Under the pieces are notes generated by a model. It saw only the letters and a list, made by a program, of their open reading frames with translations. It made no database searches and was not told where the DNA came from. A stretch of DNA of 64,000 nucleotides from Apteryx mantelli (lineage: Eukaryota > Chordata > Aves > Apterygiformes > Apterygidae). The translations under genes were made by a program, and so were the position numbers. The stretch's first letter is position 1; the number at the start of each line of letters is the position of its first letter. This document shows, in pieces, positions 13,561 to 25,400 of this stretch. The DNA is taken from positions 811,001 to 875,000 of the forward strand of contig NC_090013.1 in the NCBI RefSeq assembly GCF_036417845.1. Reading direction: 5' to 3'.

Positions 13561-15621
13561 CTGCTGGGGACACGGCGAGGGACACAGGGACACAGGACAC
13601 GTGGGGACGGGGACGCAGGGACGTGAGGGGCACGGGGGGGGGGGGACAGCAGAGACACAGGGTGGACAGGGACAGCGGGAAGCACATGGAGAGAGACACG
13701 AGGGGGACGAGGCAGGGACACGGGGGGGACGGGGACACAGGGACGGACGGAGAGCCCCACAGGAGGGCACGGACAGACGGACACGGGAGGAGGGAAGAGG
13801 GACACGAGTTAGACTTGGCCCCGCGGGGGTTCGGCAGCTCTGACCCTCCCCGCAGAGACGCCCCGGCCCCGGGGGAGCCCTTTGCAAGCCCTTGCCCCGG
13901 GGACGCCGCAGCCCCCCCGGCCCCTCGCCAGGGCCCCCCCACGGCAAACCCGCAGCCCCCGGACACAACCGGCCCGGCCCTGGCACAACCACAGTACGAG
14001 GCACCGGAGAATCCACACACGCAGGCTCCCCCCCCCAGCAGCCCCCGGAGGAACGAGGCCACGGTGTGGGGCAGCCTCGTGCTCAGAGCACCTGCCCCCA
14101 GCCTGGCGGGGGGGGGGGGAACCCCCCCGAATCCCCCCCCAAGTCTGGGGCTGCCCCCCAGCCCAGGTGAGGGGGGCTGCAAATCAGGGCAGGGGTGAAC
14201 CCGAAATGTGGTCCTGGGGGGGGGATGGGGGGGCAGGTCAGGGTGTCCCGGGGGGGGGTCAGATCCCCCCAGAGTGTGGGGAAGGGGGGCCGGGGGGGCC
14301 GGCCGGGACAGGGAGGTGGTGAGGCTGGATGGACACATGGACACGGGGTGGGTCTTTTTTTGGGGGGGGGGGGTCCTGCCCTGCCACCCCGGCACCACCC
14401 AAATGGCCCTGGGGACCCTCAGGGTGGGGATTGCGAGGGGGGGGGATTGGGGGATCCCCGCCTTGGGGGGGGGAACTGGGGGGTCTCCCAGCCTGGGAGG
14501 GATGGGGGGGCTCAAGCTGGGGGGGGGAAGGGGGTCTCGAAGCCTGGGGGCGTCCCAGCCTTGGGAGGGGGGAACAAGGGGGTCCCCAAGCCTGAGGAGG
14601 GTCCGGGGGTGCCCTTGCTGAGAGGGGGGCAGCCAAGGGGGGGGGGAAGCCCTGGTGAATAGGGGGTGTCCCCGAGCCTGGGGGGGGCAGGCCATGGGGG
14701 TCCCCTGCCCTGGGGAGGACAAGGGGGTCCCCAGGCTTTGGGGGAGGGGAGTCTGAGGGGGGGGGTCTCCCAGGCAGGGGCATGGAGGGATCCCCCCCCT
14801 TTGAGAGGGACGGAGGTGTGTGTCCAACACTCAGAGAAGGGGATGGGGGCACCCAAAACTCTGTGTTTGAGGGGGAGGACATGGGGGGGTCCCCCAGGTT
14901 TTGGGAGGGGGGGGCAAGGGGTTCCCCAAGCTCTGGGGGGAGACACGGGCGATCCCTAAACCTGGGCGGGGGGGGGGGGGGACATGGGGATCCCCAGTCC
15001 TTGGGGGGGGGGAAGGGGGATCCCCAGCCCTTGGCAGGGGGGACCTCCCAGCCTAGGGGAAACAACGAGGGGGGGGACCCATATTTTTTTTGGGGGGGGG
15101 ATGCAAAATGCCCCATACTGGGGGAGGAAAATGGGGGGGGGATCCCCGTTCTTTATTGGCGGGGGGGGGGGGGGACAGGGAGATCCCCCAGCCCTGGTGG
15201 GGAGAAGGCAGGGGGGGATCCCCAAACCCGGGGGGGTTGGAAACCGCATTCCCTGGAGGGGGGGGGGAACCCCCAACCGGGAGGGGAAGACACGGGGGGA
15301 CCCTTTGCCGGGTGGGGGGGGGGCGGGGGGGTCCCGCAGCCCTCGGCGTGGGGGGAGGAGGGCCCACAGCGTTGAAACAGGCAGAAAGTTTCCCGGGAAC
15401 CGGGGCAATGCGGGGGGGGGGAGACCGAGGGGGGGGTCGGTGCTCCGGGGGCTGAACCGGGCCGTGGCGGGGGGGGGGGGGGGCAGGCCCGGTGCGGGGG
15501 GGGGGGGGGGCATGTGGCCGGGGGGGGGGGGGCCGGGCGGCCTAGCAGGCGGAGCAGCGCCGCCACGGAGCTTGGGGAGGGGGTTGTGGGGAGGCGGTCG
15601 TGGCCCCCCCGCCCGCCTTAC
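13561..15621. other. NACC1 5' intron with long G-run repeat
   Basis: From the coding exon's acceptor to the probable first exon there are no supported exons. The part from about 14180 to 15540 is a G-rich minisatellite of GGGGGGATCCCCAGCCTTGG-like units with many runs of four or more G on the plus strand. NACC1 itself is read from the C-rich strand. Confidence 0.6.
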
Positions 15622-15860
15622 CGGTGGCCGGGGGGGGGCTGCGCTGGGGCTCCGGCCGCTCCCGGTGCCCGTCCCCGTCCCCGCCGCGCTCAGCAGCCAT
15701 TCATTGTGCGGCAGGCGGGCTCAGCCGAGCGCCGAGCGCCCGATGGCGCCGCACAGCCCGGCGGCGCGCCCCGCGCACGCGCACGCGCACGCGCCCCTCC
15801 CCGCCCTCCCCCCTCCCCCCCCCCACGCGCCGCCGAGCGCCCCAGGCCTGGCTAGACGAG
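15622..15860 (-). promoter_or_regulatory. NACC1 CpG-island promoter and non-coding first exon
   Basis: On the minus strand a strong donor, CCACCG then GTAAGG, lies at 15621-15622 at the edge of a CpG-dense island. Spliced to the acceptor at 13561-13562 it gives a leader ending in GCCGCG before the ATG. A GCGCAC run (15776-15800) prone to Z-form DNA lies in the island. The transcription start is not fixed by sequence; it should be within about 200 bases of the donor. Confidence 0.6.
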
Positions 15861-15919
15861 CCCCGAGCCGCTCCGACGCGGCCTGCGCTTTCCGCCCTCC
15901 TTCCCCGCACACACGCACC

Positions 15920-16250
15920 GGGGTGGGACACGGAGGACACGGGGGACAGGGGGAGAGGCAGGGGGGCACACAGCCATGGGGACGCGGCCATAGGGACATG
16001 GGGGGACACGGGGACAGAGGGGGCAGACAGGGGGACACATGGCCATAGGGACATGGGGGGACACAGAGGGGCAAACAACCATGGGGACATGGGGGGACAC
16101 GGGGGGGCACACAGCCATGGGGACACGGGGGACGGGGGGCAGATGGGGGGACACACGGCCATGGGGACACGGGGGGGGATACACAAAGCCATGGGGATAT
16201 GGGGAGGACATGGGGGGACATATGGCCATGGGGACACAGGGGGCCACCGG
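15920..16250. repeat. GGGGACACATGGCC minisatellite
   Basis: Tandem variants of CATGGGGACATGGGGGGACA and ACACGGGGG make up this stretch between the NACC1 and TRMT1 promoters. Confidence 0.8.
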
Positions 16251-16254
16251 GATC

Positions 16255-16480
16255 CCACCGATCCTGCGTGGAATCGGGCCAGGATCCAGCCGGGGTCGAT
16301 CCTCATATGGGATCGAACTGGGCTCCTGCTGGGATCGACTCTCAGGTGGGATCAGGCTGGGATCCCGTCAGAGTTGGTCTTTACACGGGATCAGGCTGGG
16401 ATCCCCCTGGGCTTGATCCTCGCGTGGGATCAGGCTGGGATCCTGCCAGAGTCAATCCCGACCCCCAGGGGATCTCTGTC
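16255..16480. repeat. GGGATCAGGCTGGGATCC repeat
   Basis: A second, unrelated tandem array: variants of GGGATCAGGCTGGGATCC separated by short spacers, about eight diverged copies. No gene is seen between it and the TRMT1 promoter. Confidence 0.75.
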
Positions 16481-16689
16481 CCCATGGGGCCCCGTCGCCC
16501 CGTCAGGGTGACCGGATTTGGGGCCCCGTGTCACAACATTACAAAGCCTCAGCCCATACGAAGAAACCGCGGGGTTTCCACCCAAAACAGGGAGCTTATT
16601 TTTAGGCGCGGGGGCTTCCTCCCCTGCCCCCCCCCGCCCCCCGGTTTTCCGGCCGCGTTCCGGCGGCGGGCGCAGCCTTTTTGACCCTT

Positions 16690-16765
16690 GCGGCGCGCCG
16701 TCCGCCGCGCGTCCGCCGCGGGTCACCTGACTGCGGCCCACCCGCCACAACATGGCGGCGCCCAT
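16690..16765 (+). promoter_or_regulatory. TRMT1 promoter with YY1-type start element
   Basis: CAACATGGCGGC at 16748-16759 is a consensus YY1 site that overlaps the proposed initiator ATG. Such sites around the first ATG are common in housekeeping TATA-less promoters. The surrounding sequence is a CpG island. Confidence 0.6.
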
Positions 16766-19700
16766 GTGAGCGGCGGCGCGGAGGATGCGCGGCGTGGCCC
16801 GGTCGGGTGAGGCGGGGAGGGGGGGAAGCACCGGTGGGGGGGTGGGCGGGGAGAAGGGGGTGGGCGTGGCCTGAGGGGCGAGGGGGGCGGAGCCCCGTGG
16901 GGGGCGGGATACGAGGTCGCCCCCGGCTCGGTGCCTCCGCCACGTGCTGGGGGTGGGTCGGCCTGAGCCCTCCGCGCCTGGCCCCCCTCCTTGATCCCTT
17001 TTTGGGAGGGGGTGTCTGACCCCACCCCGGTCCTTTGGGGGGGGGGGGGGCACCCTGTGCCCTCCTGCCCCCCCCCAGACAAGGGGGCCTGTTCCCTCCC
17101 CCATCCTCTGCGCCCCCCATCCTTGGTCTTTTGGGGGGGGGGCACTCAGTCCCCTCCCCCATCCCCAACCCCCCCATCCCCTTTTTGGGGGCGTTCTGAC
17201 CCCACCCCGGTCCCTTTGGGGAGGCCTGTCCCCCCCCTGCCTCCCCAGTCCCTCATGACCCCCCATCCACAGGGAAGGGGGGGTGACTTGTCCCCTCCCA
17301 CATCCCCCTACTTGGTCCCAATTTGGGGGGGGGGGGGCAGCTTCACCCTGCCCCCTTCTCCTGCGCAGATTTTTGTCACCCTCTTCTTTAGCTGCCGCCT
17401 GCGACGCCCTCCGGAAAGCCGCCGCGGCCGCCCCGCTCCGGCTCCTCCGCCGGCTCTCTGCCGCCGCCGCCGCCGCCATGGACGGGGGCTCCCCCAACGG
17501 CTCCGGCCCAGGGCGGCCCCCCCCGGATGCAGGGAGCCCCCCTGGGGCCGGCGAGACGCTCATCACGGAGGGCAGAGCTAGGATCATCTTCCCCAGCGCC
17601 AACGAGGTGTTTTACAACCCCGTGCAGGAGTTCAACCGGGACCTGACGTGAGTGGGGCGCTGGGGGGCACTGGTGCGGCCGTGGGGGGCACTGGGGGGCA
17701 CTGGTGCGGCTGTGGGGGGCGCTGGGGGGCTCTGGTGCGGCCGTGGGGGGCACTGGGCTAGACTGGTGCGGCCGTGGGGGGCGCTGGGTTAGACTGGTGC
17801 AGCCATGGGGGGTACTGGGAGGCTCTGGTGTGGCCTTGGGGGGCACTGGGGGGCTCTGGTGTGGCTGCAGGAGGCACTGGGTGATACTGGTGCGGCCATG
17901 GGGGGCACTGGGTTTTACTGGTGCGGCCGGTGGCTCCGCTCACGCTTCCTCTCCTCCAGCTGCGCCGTCATGACGGAGTTTGCGCGGCTCCAGCTGCTGC
18001 CGAAGGGGATCCGGGGTAGGTTCCCATGGCCCCCGGTGCCGACCAGGAGCGGGAATGCGGCTGCGGCTCCGGTGGGAGCTGGTCCATCCCCGTGGCTCTG
18101 CCCATCCCTGGATCTGCTCCTGCCACCCACCCCCCCCTTCTCTTCCAGTCGTCCTTCCTGGGGAGGAGAAGACGGACACGGACGTTCCCGAAATGCCGGA
18201 GGAGGGTGACGCTGCACCGGCACCTGCTGGCCCCGAGCCTCTGCGGACGGTGATGCCGGGAGAAGTGTGCGAGGTGCCCGGATTTGGGGGGGGATCTGCG
18301 TTGTGCCCTCTCCGGCTGCGGCTCTGAGCTCAGAGCAGGGCTCATCCCGGGATCTGGGGGAGCCTCAGCCCCGGAGCGGCCCCTTCCTGGGAGCCTTGCC
18401 CAGGCCCTCTGCGCTCACGGGCTGCGTCGTGGCTCCATCCGGCCCCCTCTTCCCGCAGGGAGGGCTCCGGGTGCTGGAAGGCTTAGCCGCCTCCGGCCTC
18501 CGCTCCATCCGCTTTGCCCGGGAGGTGCCAGGGCTCCGGGCCGTGGTGGCCAACGACTTCTCGGCCCGGGCGGTGGAGCTCATGGCCAGGAACGTGGCCT
18601 TCAATGGCGTCGGGCACCTGGTGGCTCCCAGCCTGGCCGATGCCAGGTGAGTCGCCGGCCGCTGCTCCGGCCGGGAACGGCCTCCCGCATCCTCCTTCCG
18701 GCAGCCGGATGCTGGGATTTATCCCACCCCCTCTCCCGGCTTTGCCGCTTTTTGGGCTGCCCTGGGACACCCTGGTGGCCTTGCTCCAGCTTCCCCCCGC
18801 GTACTGGGGGGGCCCAAACTGGTCCCAGTGTCCCCCCCCCCCGCCCCGGGGGTCTCCCAGCGGCAGTCCCAGGGGAACGTCACCTCCCCTCGCCCTGCTG
18901 CGGCCCGGGATGGGGCTGGCGCCGGAGGGACCCCGCCAGTCCCTCCCAGTCCCTACTGGGGCAGGGCGGGGTTTGGCACTGGTTTTTGTGGGATTTGAGA
19001 ACCGGGGTGGCTCTTGGCCCCTGGTTTAGGGTCCCCGTTGCTCCAGGACCCCCTGTCCCCCCCCAGGGTGGCTCTGAGCCCCCCAGTTTGGGGTCCCCGT
19101 TGCTCCGGGACCCCCTGTCCCCCCGCCAGGGTGGCTCTGAGCCCCCCAGTTTGGGGTCCCCATCACTCCAGGACCCCCGGCGGGCACCAGGTGGGTCCGC
19201 GTCCACCACGTCCCCACTCCTGTCCCCCCCCCCAGGATGCTGATGTACCAGAGCAAGGTGGACAGGGAGCTCTTCGACGTCATCGACCTGGACCCCTACG
19301 GCAGCCCCGCGCCCTTCCTGGATGCCGCGGTGCAGGCCGTGAGCGAAGGCGGTGAGCGGCGGCCGGTCTGGGGGTGGCCCGGACGCCTGGGTCCCCCGGG
19401 AAGCACCCCTTCATCCCCTCTTCCTCCTCCTCCTCCTCGCCAGGGCTGCTCTGCGTCACCTGCACCGACATGGGCGTGATGGCAGGGAACAGCGCGGAGA
19501 CGTGTTACAGCAAGTACGGCGCCGTCTCCCTCAAGGGCAAGTTCTGCCACGAGATGGTGAGTCTCCCTATCGTCCCCCGCTGTGAAAGGGCTGAGACCGC
19601 CACGCTCGTGACACCAGGGTGGGGGGTCCCGCTCGTCCCTCCTCGCCAGGCCCTTCGGATCATCCTGCACAGCCTGGACCTGCGGGCCAACTGCTACCAG

Positions 19701-22373
19701 CGCTTCATCGTGCCCCTGCTCTCGGTCAGCGCCGACTTCTACATCCGCGTCTTCGTGCGGGTCTTCACGGGGCAGGCGAAGGTCAAAGCCTCGGCCAGGT
19801 GAGGGGGTGGCGGGGGGGGGACGCAGGCGGGGACACCGCCGGGACGTCCCGCTGTCCTCCCTGACGCTGCCCCCCCCTTTCTCCCGGCAGCAAGCAGGCG
19901 CTGGTGTACCACTGCGTGGGCTGCGGCACCCACCACCTCCAGCGCCTCGGCAAGGCCACGAGCCACGGCACCGGGTACGGCACGGCTCCGGGGGGGTGTC
20001 CGCGGTGTCCCCAACCGCAGGTGGCCCTGACCCCCCCCCTCCCTCCGCTTCCCCCCCTTCCAGCTTCAAGTACGGGGCCGCCACGGGGCCGCCCGTGGGT
20101 TCTTCCTGCGAGTTCTGCCAGCAGCGGCACCAGGTGGGTCCGCGTCCCCGCTCCGTGTCCCCTCCGCGTCCCGCCGCCGCCGCCGCCGGCTCTGATCCGC
20201 CCCCTCCTCGTCGCCCCGCAGCTGGGGGGCCCCATGTGGGCAGAGCCCCTGCACGACCTGGCCTTCGTGCAGCGGGTGCTGGCGGCGCTGGAGAGCAGCC
20301 CCGGGCGCTTCCGGACCGAGGAGCGCATCCGCGGAATGCTCAGCGTCGTCACCGAGGTACTGGCATGGGGACGGCATCCCGGAGCCGGCTCCGGCATCCC
20401 AGGGATGGGGACAGGGCCTGCTCCAGCATCCCAGGAATGGGGATGACTCCAGTGTCCCAGGGATGGGGATGGAGCCAACTCCAGCATCCCAGAGATGGGG
20501 ACGGGGCCGGCTCTGGCATCCTGGGGATGGGGCCAGCTCCATCATCCTGGGGCTGGCTCCAGCATCCCGGGGACGGGGCCAGGGCCAGCTCTGGCATCCC
20601 AGGGATGAGGACAGGGCTGGCTCCAGCATCCCAGGAATGGGGACAGGGATGGGGGCTGGCTCCAGCATCCCGGGGACGGGGCCGGGGCCAGCTCTGGCAT
20701 CCCAGGGATGAGGACAGGGCTGGCTCCAGCATCCCAGGAATGGGGACAGGGATGGGGCTGGCTCCAGCATCCCAGGGCCAGGGCCAGGGCCAGCTCTGGC
20801 ATCCCAGGGATGAGGACGGGGCCAGCTCCATCATCCTGGGGACAGGGGCTGGCTCCAGCATCCTGGGGATGGGGCCAGGGCCAGCTCTGGCATCCCAGGG
20901 ATGAGGACAGGGCCGGCTCCAGCATCCTGGGGATGGAGACGGGGCTGGCTCCAGCATCCTGGGGATGGGAGTGGCGCCTCCAGGATGGATACGGGGGCGG
21001 GAGCCAGCTCTCCCCAGCTCAGGGCAGGGCCGAGCCCGTCCGCGCCCCCGATTCGGGGCAGCTGGCGCTGACTCCGGCCCTCCCTCTCCCCGCGCGCCGG
21101 CGGCAGGAGCTCGGCGACGTCCCCCTCTACTACACCCTCGACAGCCTCAGCGGCACCATCCACTGCAACACCCCCTCCCTGCTGCAGTTCAGGTAGGGCC
21201 ACCCCGACCCCCCCCGGGCACCCCAAAAATCCTGCCGCTCGGGCGCCCCGAAACGCCGCCGTCCCGCGGCTCTGCCCCCCCCCAGGTCGGCCCTGCTGCA
21301 CGCCGGCTACCGGGTCTCGCTGTCCCACGCCTGCAAGAACGCCGTCAAGACAGACGCGCCGCCCGCCGTGCTCTGGGACATCATGCGGTGCTGGGTGAGG
21401 AGGAGGAGGAGGAGGAGGAGCAGGAGGAAGGGGGGGGTGGCTCGGGGACCCCGGGGCTGCGCTCAATGCGTGTCCCCCCTCCGCCATCCCCGTCTCCCGC
21501 AGGCCAAGATCCACCCCGTGAAGCGCGAGCGGCTCGCGGAGACCAGCCCGGCTTCCCGCATCCTCGCCGTGGAGCCCACGTAACAGCTGGGGCTGGGTGG
21601 GGGGGTCCCCGCTGCCCCCTCCCTGTGCAGCCCAGGGGGGTCCCTGCGGCCCCCCCCAACTGCCCCCCCCGTCTCCCCCTCCGCAGCCTCCAGGCCTCCT
21701 TCGCCCTCCGCGACGACGCCAACCCCAGCTCCCGCAAACGGGGCCTGAAGCGCTTCCCCGAAAACCCCGAAGCCTTTTGGGGGCCCAAAGCCAGGGCCAA
21801 AGCGGGGTAAGGGCAGCTGGGGGGGGGGGGAGGGGGGGCTTCTCGGGTGTCTAATACTGCGGTTGGGCTTCCAGCATCCGCTCTCAAACCATCTCAAACA
21901 AGGGAGACCAAAGCGCTTCCCCTTGTTTTTCTCCAGTGGGGCAGACAAGGACCCCCCCGGGGGGATCCTGGCTCCGGGTGCCGAGGGGGGGCCTTTCCCT
22001 GCCCCGCAGGGCACCATCCTCACGCCGTGGCCTCCCCCCGTCAGGGGTGGCATCTCTCCCTCCCTCCAGGAGAAGCGGAAGCGACACCAGAACAAGCGGA
22101 CGGAGCGGTCAGACGACGGCACCAGCCTGAAAAACTTCCCCTGCAAACGCTTCAAGGAGGTGGGTTCCGGGGCAGGGAACGGGGGGCAGCTCCGGCACGC
22201 GGCAAAACTGCTCCGGCGCGGCTCCCGGCCAGCTCCGGGGCATCGGAGCCGGCTTCCTCCAGGTATCCGCGCCTCACCCATCTGCTCCCCCCCAGGGAAC
22301 CTGCTCCTTGGGCGCCCAGTGCTGCTATTCGCACGAGGAGGCGGCCGCGGCGCCGGATGCTCCCCCGCCCTGA
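16752..22373 (+). CDS. TRMT1: TRMT1, tRNA (guanine26-N2)-dimethyltransferase
   Basis: Exons: 16752-16765, 17369-17647, 17960-18015, 18149-18273, 18459-18646, 19236-19351, 19444-19556, 19650-19798, 19891-19974, 20064-20133, 20222-20356, 21107-21192, 21286-21394, 21503-21579, 21687-21806, 21937-22159, 22296-22373. They join in frame to 673 residues (human 659). The enzyme makes m2,2G26 in tRNA in nucleus and mitochondria. The SAM-binding motif is [14 protein letters not shown], the catalytic motif DLDPYGSP, a CxGC zinc site follows, and the C-terminus holds a CCCH finger ([12 protein letters not shown] to CCYSH). The 14-base first exon adds MAAPIFLSPSS and an arginine/alanine-rich leader with mitochondrial targeting character; internal ATG 17478 corresponds to the shorter human form. 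The 21937 exon reads through an unusual proline/glycine insert, required by phase, and is the least certain part. Confidence 0.92.
20360..20990. repeat. GGCTCCAGCATCC minisatellite in TRMT1 intron 11
   Basis: About twenty copies of GGCTGGCTCCAGCATCCCAG and GGGATGGGGACAGGGC variants fill the intron between exons 20222-20356 and 21107-21192. It contains no exon. Confidence 0.85.
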
Positions 22374-22390
22374 TGCCGCCTCTTGCTCCG

Positions 22391-22396
22391 ATTAAA
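22391..22396 (+). terminator. TRMT1 poly(A) signal
   Basis: ATTAAA 18 bases after the TRMT1 stop codon; the shortest 3' UTR in the window. It lies 25 bases from the opposing MAN2B1 signal. Confidence 0.75.
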
Positions 22397-22420
22397 CCGT
22401 GCCCGCGGCAAAGTCTCCTG

Positions 22421-22426
22421 TTTATT
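22421..22426 (-). terminator. MAN2B1 poly(A) signal
   Basis: AATAAA on the minus strand, 53 bases beyond the MAN2B1 stop. The two convergent transcripts must overlap or nearly touch. Confidence 0.75.
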
Positions 22427-22478
22427 AACACACATGCGAGGGGAGCACGGAGCTTCCCCGGTCGAGCCGTGGGTCCCG

Positions 22479-25400
22479 TCACAGCCCCGCTGGGCCGGCT
22501 CCAGGCTCTGCGTGCTGCACCGTGGCCAGGAACGTCCTGATCTCCATGGGCTGCAGCGTGACGCTCTTGGGGTCCAGCTTGGGGGCCGGCTGGGGCCGTA
22601 CCGGACCTGGGACAAGAGCGGAAGGGGTGAGGGGGAGACCGCAGGACCCCCGGCGCCCCCCCATGGTCCTTCCCGGAATCCCCCACAGTCCCCGGATACC
22701 TTCGGCCAAGTTCCAGACCAGGCGGGTCACGGCGTCGCGCTGCTGGTCAGCTGCCAGGTTCATCTCCTGCAGCGAGGTGATGGTGAAGGCCGAGAAGAGG
22801 TTCTAGGAGAGGGAGAAAATCACGTCAGCAGCTGCCTCTTACCCTTTCCCACTATTCCTGCTAGCGGCTCCGGCTCACCAGACCTCCGGGATCTGGGAGA
22901 CTTGGGCCAGATCTCTCCCCCAGCCCCGAGCAGACAGAGCCTTGGGGCTCTTCTGCTCCCCCAGGAGATTGGGATGGGAGGGACAGTTCCCCATCCCGGC
23001 CGGCGGCGGCTCACCAGGAGGTCCAGGGTGACGGGCTGGGAGCCGTTGGCGCTCTCGCCCTTCTCAAACTGGTGCTCGAGCCGGAGCAGGACGGTGCCGG
23101 GGTCCCAGGGTGCCAGCGTGAGGAGGTGGACGTTGGGCGGCAGCTCCCGCCGCAGCGCGGAGAACTGCAGGGGAAGAGGGTCAGCGAGGTGGCACCATCC
23201 CCCCCCCCCCCCGTCCCCAGGCACGGGGACGGCCCCGTCCCCGTCCCCGCGTCACCTGCTGGAGGCTGGGCTGGCCGTGGCGGTAGGATGAGCCCCCGCC
23301 GGGCGCCAGCACCACGTAGGGCGCCATGAACTCCTGCTGGGCCAGCGGCCGGTGCTGGTCGGCCGCCGACTCCACCGTGTCGAGGAGGACGAGGTGGCGG
23401 CCGCGCACCACCAGCCCCTTGTTGTCGGCCCCGGACTCCTGCAGCGGCTCCCCCACGCCCCGCGCGTCGTCGTACAGGAGCCGCCGATGGACCTGGAGTC
23501 GTTGGGGGAGGCGGTTAAAATCCCAGTTTGTCCCCAACTCGGGGACCACCGCGCTTGTCCCCTCCTCACCATGAGCTCCAGGGAGCCATCGATGATGCTG
23601 CTGCCGCCCTGCGACCGGTCCGTCAGCACCGTCAGCTGGAACTTCTTGTCCTAGAGCAAGGAGGACAGGGCCATGCGTGAGACGAGCTCTGCCCCGGGCT
23701 CAGCCCGCGGTGCCCCCCCTGCTACCACCCTGAGGCCAGTGCCTTGATGTAGATGCGGCTGTTCACAGGGTAGTAATTCCCCGCGACCGGCTCCGTCTGG
23801 CTCAGGTTCCACGTGGGACGGTAGTCGCGCCTAGGGGACAAGGTAGAGCCCAAATATGGGGGGGTGTCACCGTGCCAAACGCCCGCGCCGCCCCCACACA
23901 CGGCCCTGGGACCTCCCCGACCTGCGCTCCAGGATCTGCCGCCCGTTGGAGTCGGTGTAGAAGCGGGCGTTTGTCTGCAGCGTGGTCTCGAAGCGGCTGA
24001 TGATCTCCTTGCCCCAGCCATCCCTGAGAGGCGGCGAGAGGTGAGCCGGGCTGCCGGGGCGGCTCCCGGCGGCTCCGAGCGGCTCCCCGAACTCACGCCA
24101 CGGGGATGGGCCCCACGGTCCACTCCAGCTCCACGAAGGGCTGCCCCGCGTAGAGACGCACCACCTGGGAGCACCACGAGGAGAAGTTCTGGTAGACCTC
24201 CTGCACCAGGGCGTTCTGCGAGGGACACGCGGGGCGTCAGGGCCACCGTCCCGGGGACACCCCCGGGGACGCCCCCCGGCCCCGCGGCCCACCTTCACCA
24301 GGTACGTGGGGACCTGCTTGGAGCCGGAGACGGGGAAGGGCTCGGACCGGTTGGGCCGGAAGATGTAGGCGCCCGAGGCCTGGGGATTCTCCTCATTCCC
24401 GGTGCTCGCGTTGTACCTGGGCGAGAGGAGCACGCGCCGTGGGGAGGGCCCTAGCGCCGGGAAGCCAGGCGTCCGGGGCCCTGCTGGCACCCACCAGTAG
24501 AAGCTCTGGAAGACGGGCAGCGAGATGCTCTTGTCCAGGTTCTGGATCTCCTTGAGGTGCCCGGTGAGGGGGTCGAACAGCACCCGGACGTGCTGCGGGG
24601 AGGACACGGCGCTGGGTCGAGCATCTCTCTCCCGTTGCTTCCAGCTCCCCCATCCCCGCTCAACCCTTGGACAACCCCTTCCCAGGGCCTCCCGCTTGCC
24701 CAATCACCCCAGAACTGGTTTAACTGGGCCACGGAGGCGCAGCTCCGCTGGTGGAGCAACACTGATGGTTTTTCTCCCCAGCGTTTTGGGGCGAGACACT
24801 GGCAAAAGCCCAAGGGACCGGCTCCAGCCTCTGGGACCCACCATCGCACGGGGAAAGACCCGGAGCCCAGCCCGCACCTCCCTGGGGGCCGCGTCCCTCC
24901 CCAGCAGGGCCGTACCTCGTTCTGGATCTCCCGGGCCCGCAGGGACACCGGGGGCCGGGCCAGGCGCGCGTGGGGGTCCCCGCGGCCCAGCTGGGAGACC
25001 GTGAAGGTGCTGAAGCCCACGGCGGGCGCCGAGGCCTGGAAGATGAGCTCCCGCGTGGCGTTGCCTCGGTCCCGCCGCAGCCGGCGGGTGAAGCGGGAGA
25101 CGGGGACGACCTGGGGAGGGGGGCAGGGAGGCGTCAGAGGGGGGGTCGCGAGGCCGGGGGCAGCCCGGGGGACGGGTCTCGGCTCACCTCGCTGGGCACG
25201 GGCTGGCCCTGGGGGTCCGTCACCGCATAGGACACCCCGTTCACCGGCAGCCGCACGGGCCAGGAGACGCGGCGGCCCAGGGGGTTGTAGAGGATCACGA
25301 TGAACTGGAGGAGACAGACGGATGCGCTGCGTCAGCCTCGCGGCCCCCCCCAACAACCCCTCCGCCCCAGTTCTCCCCCCCCGAACGCGGCCGCAGCCCC

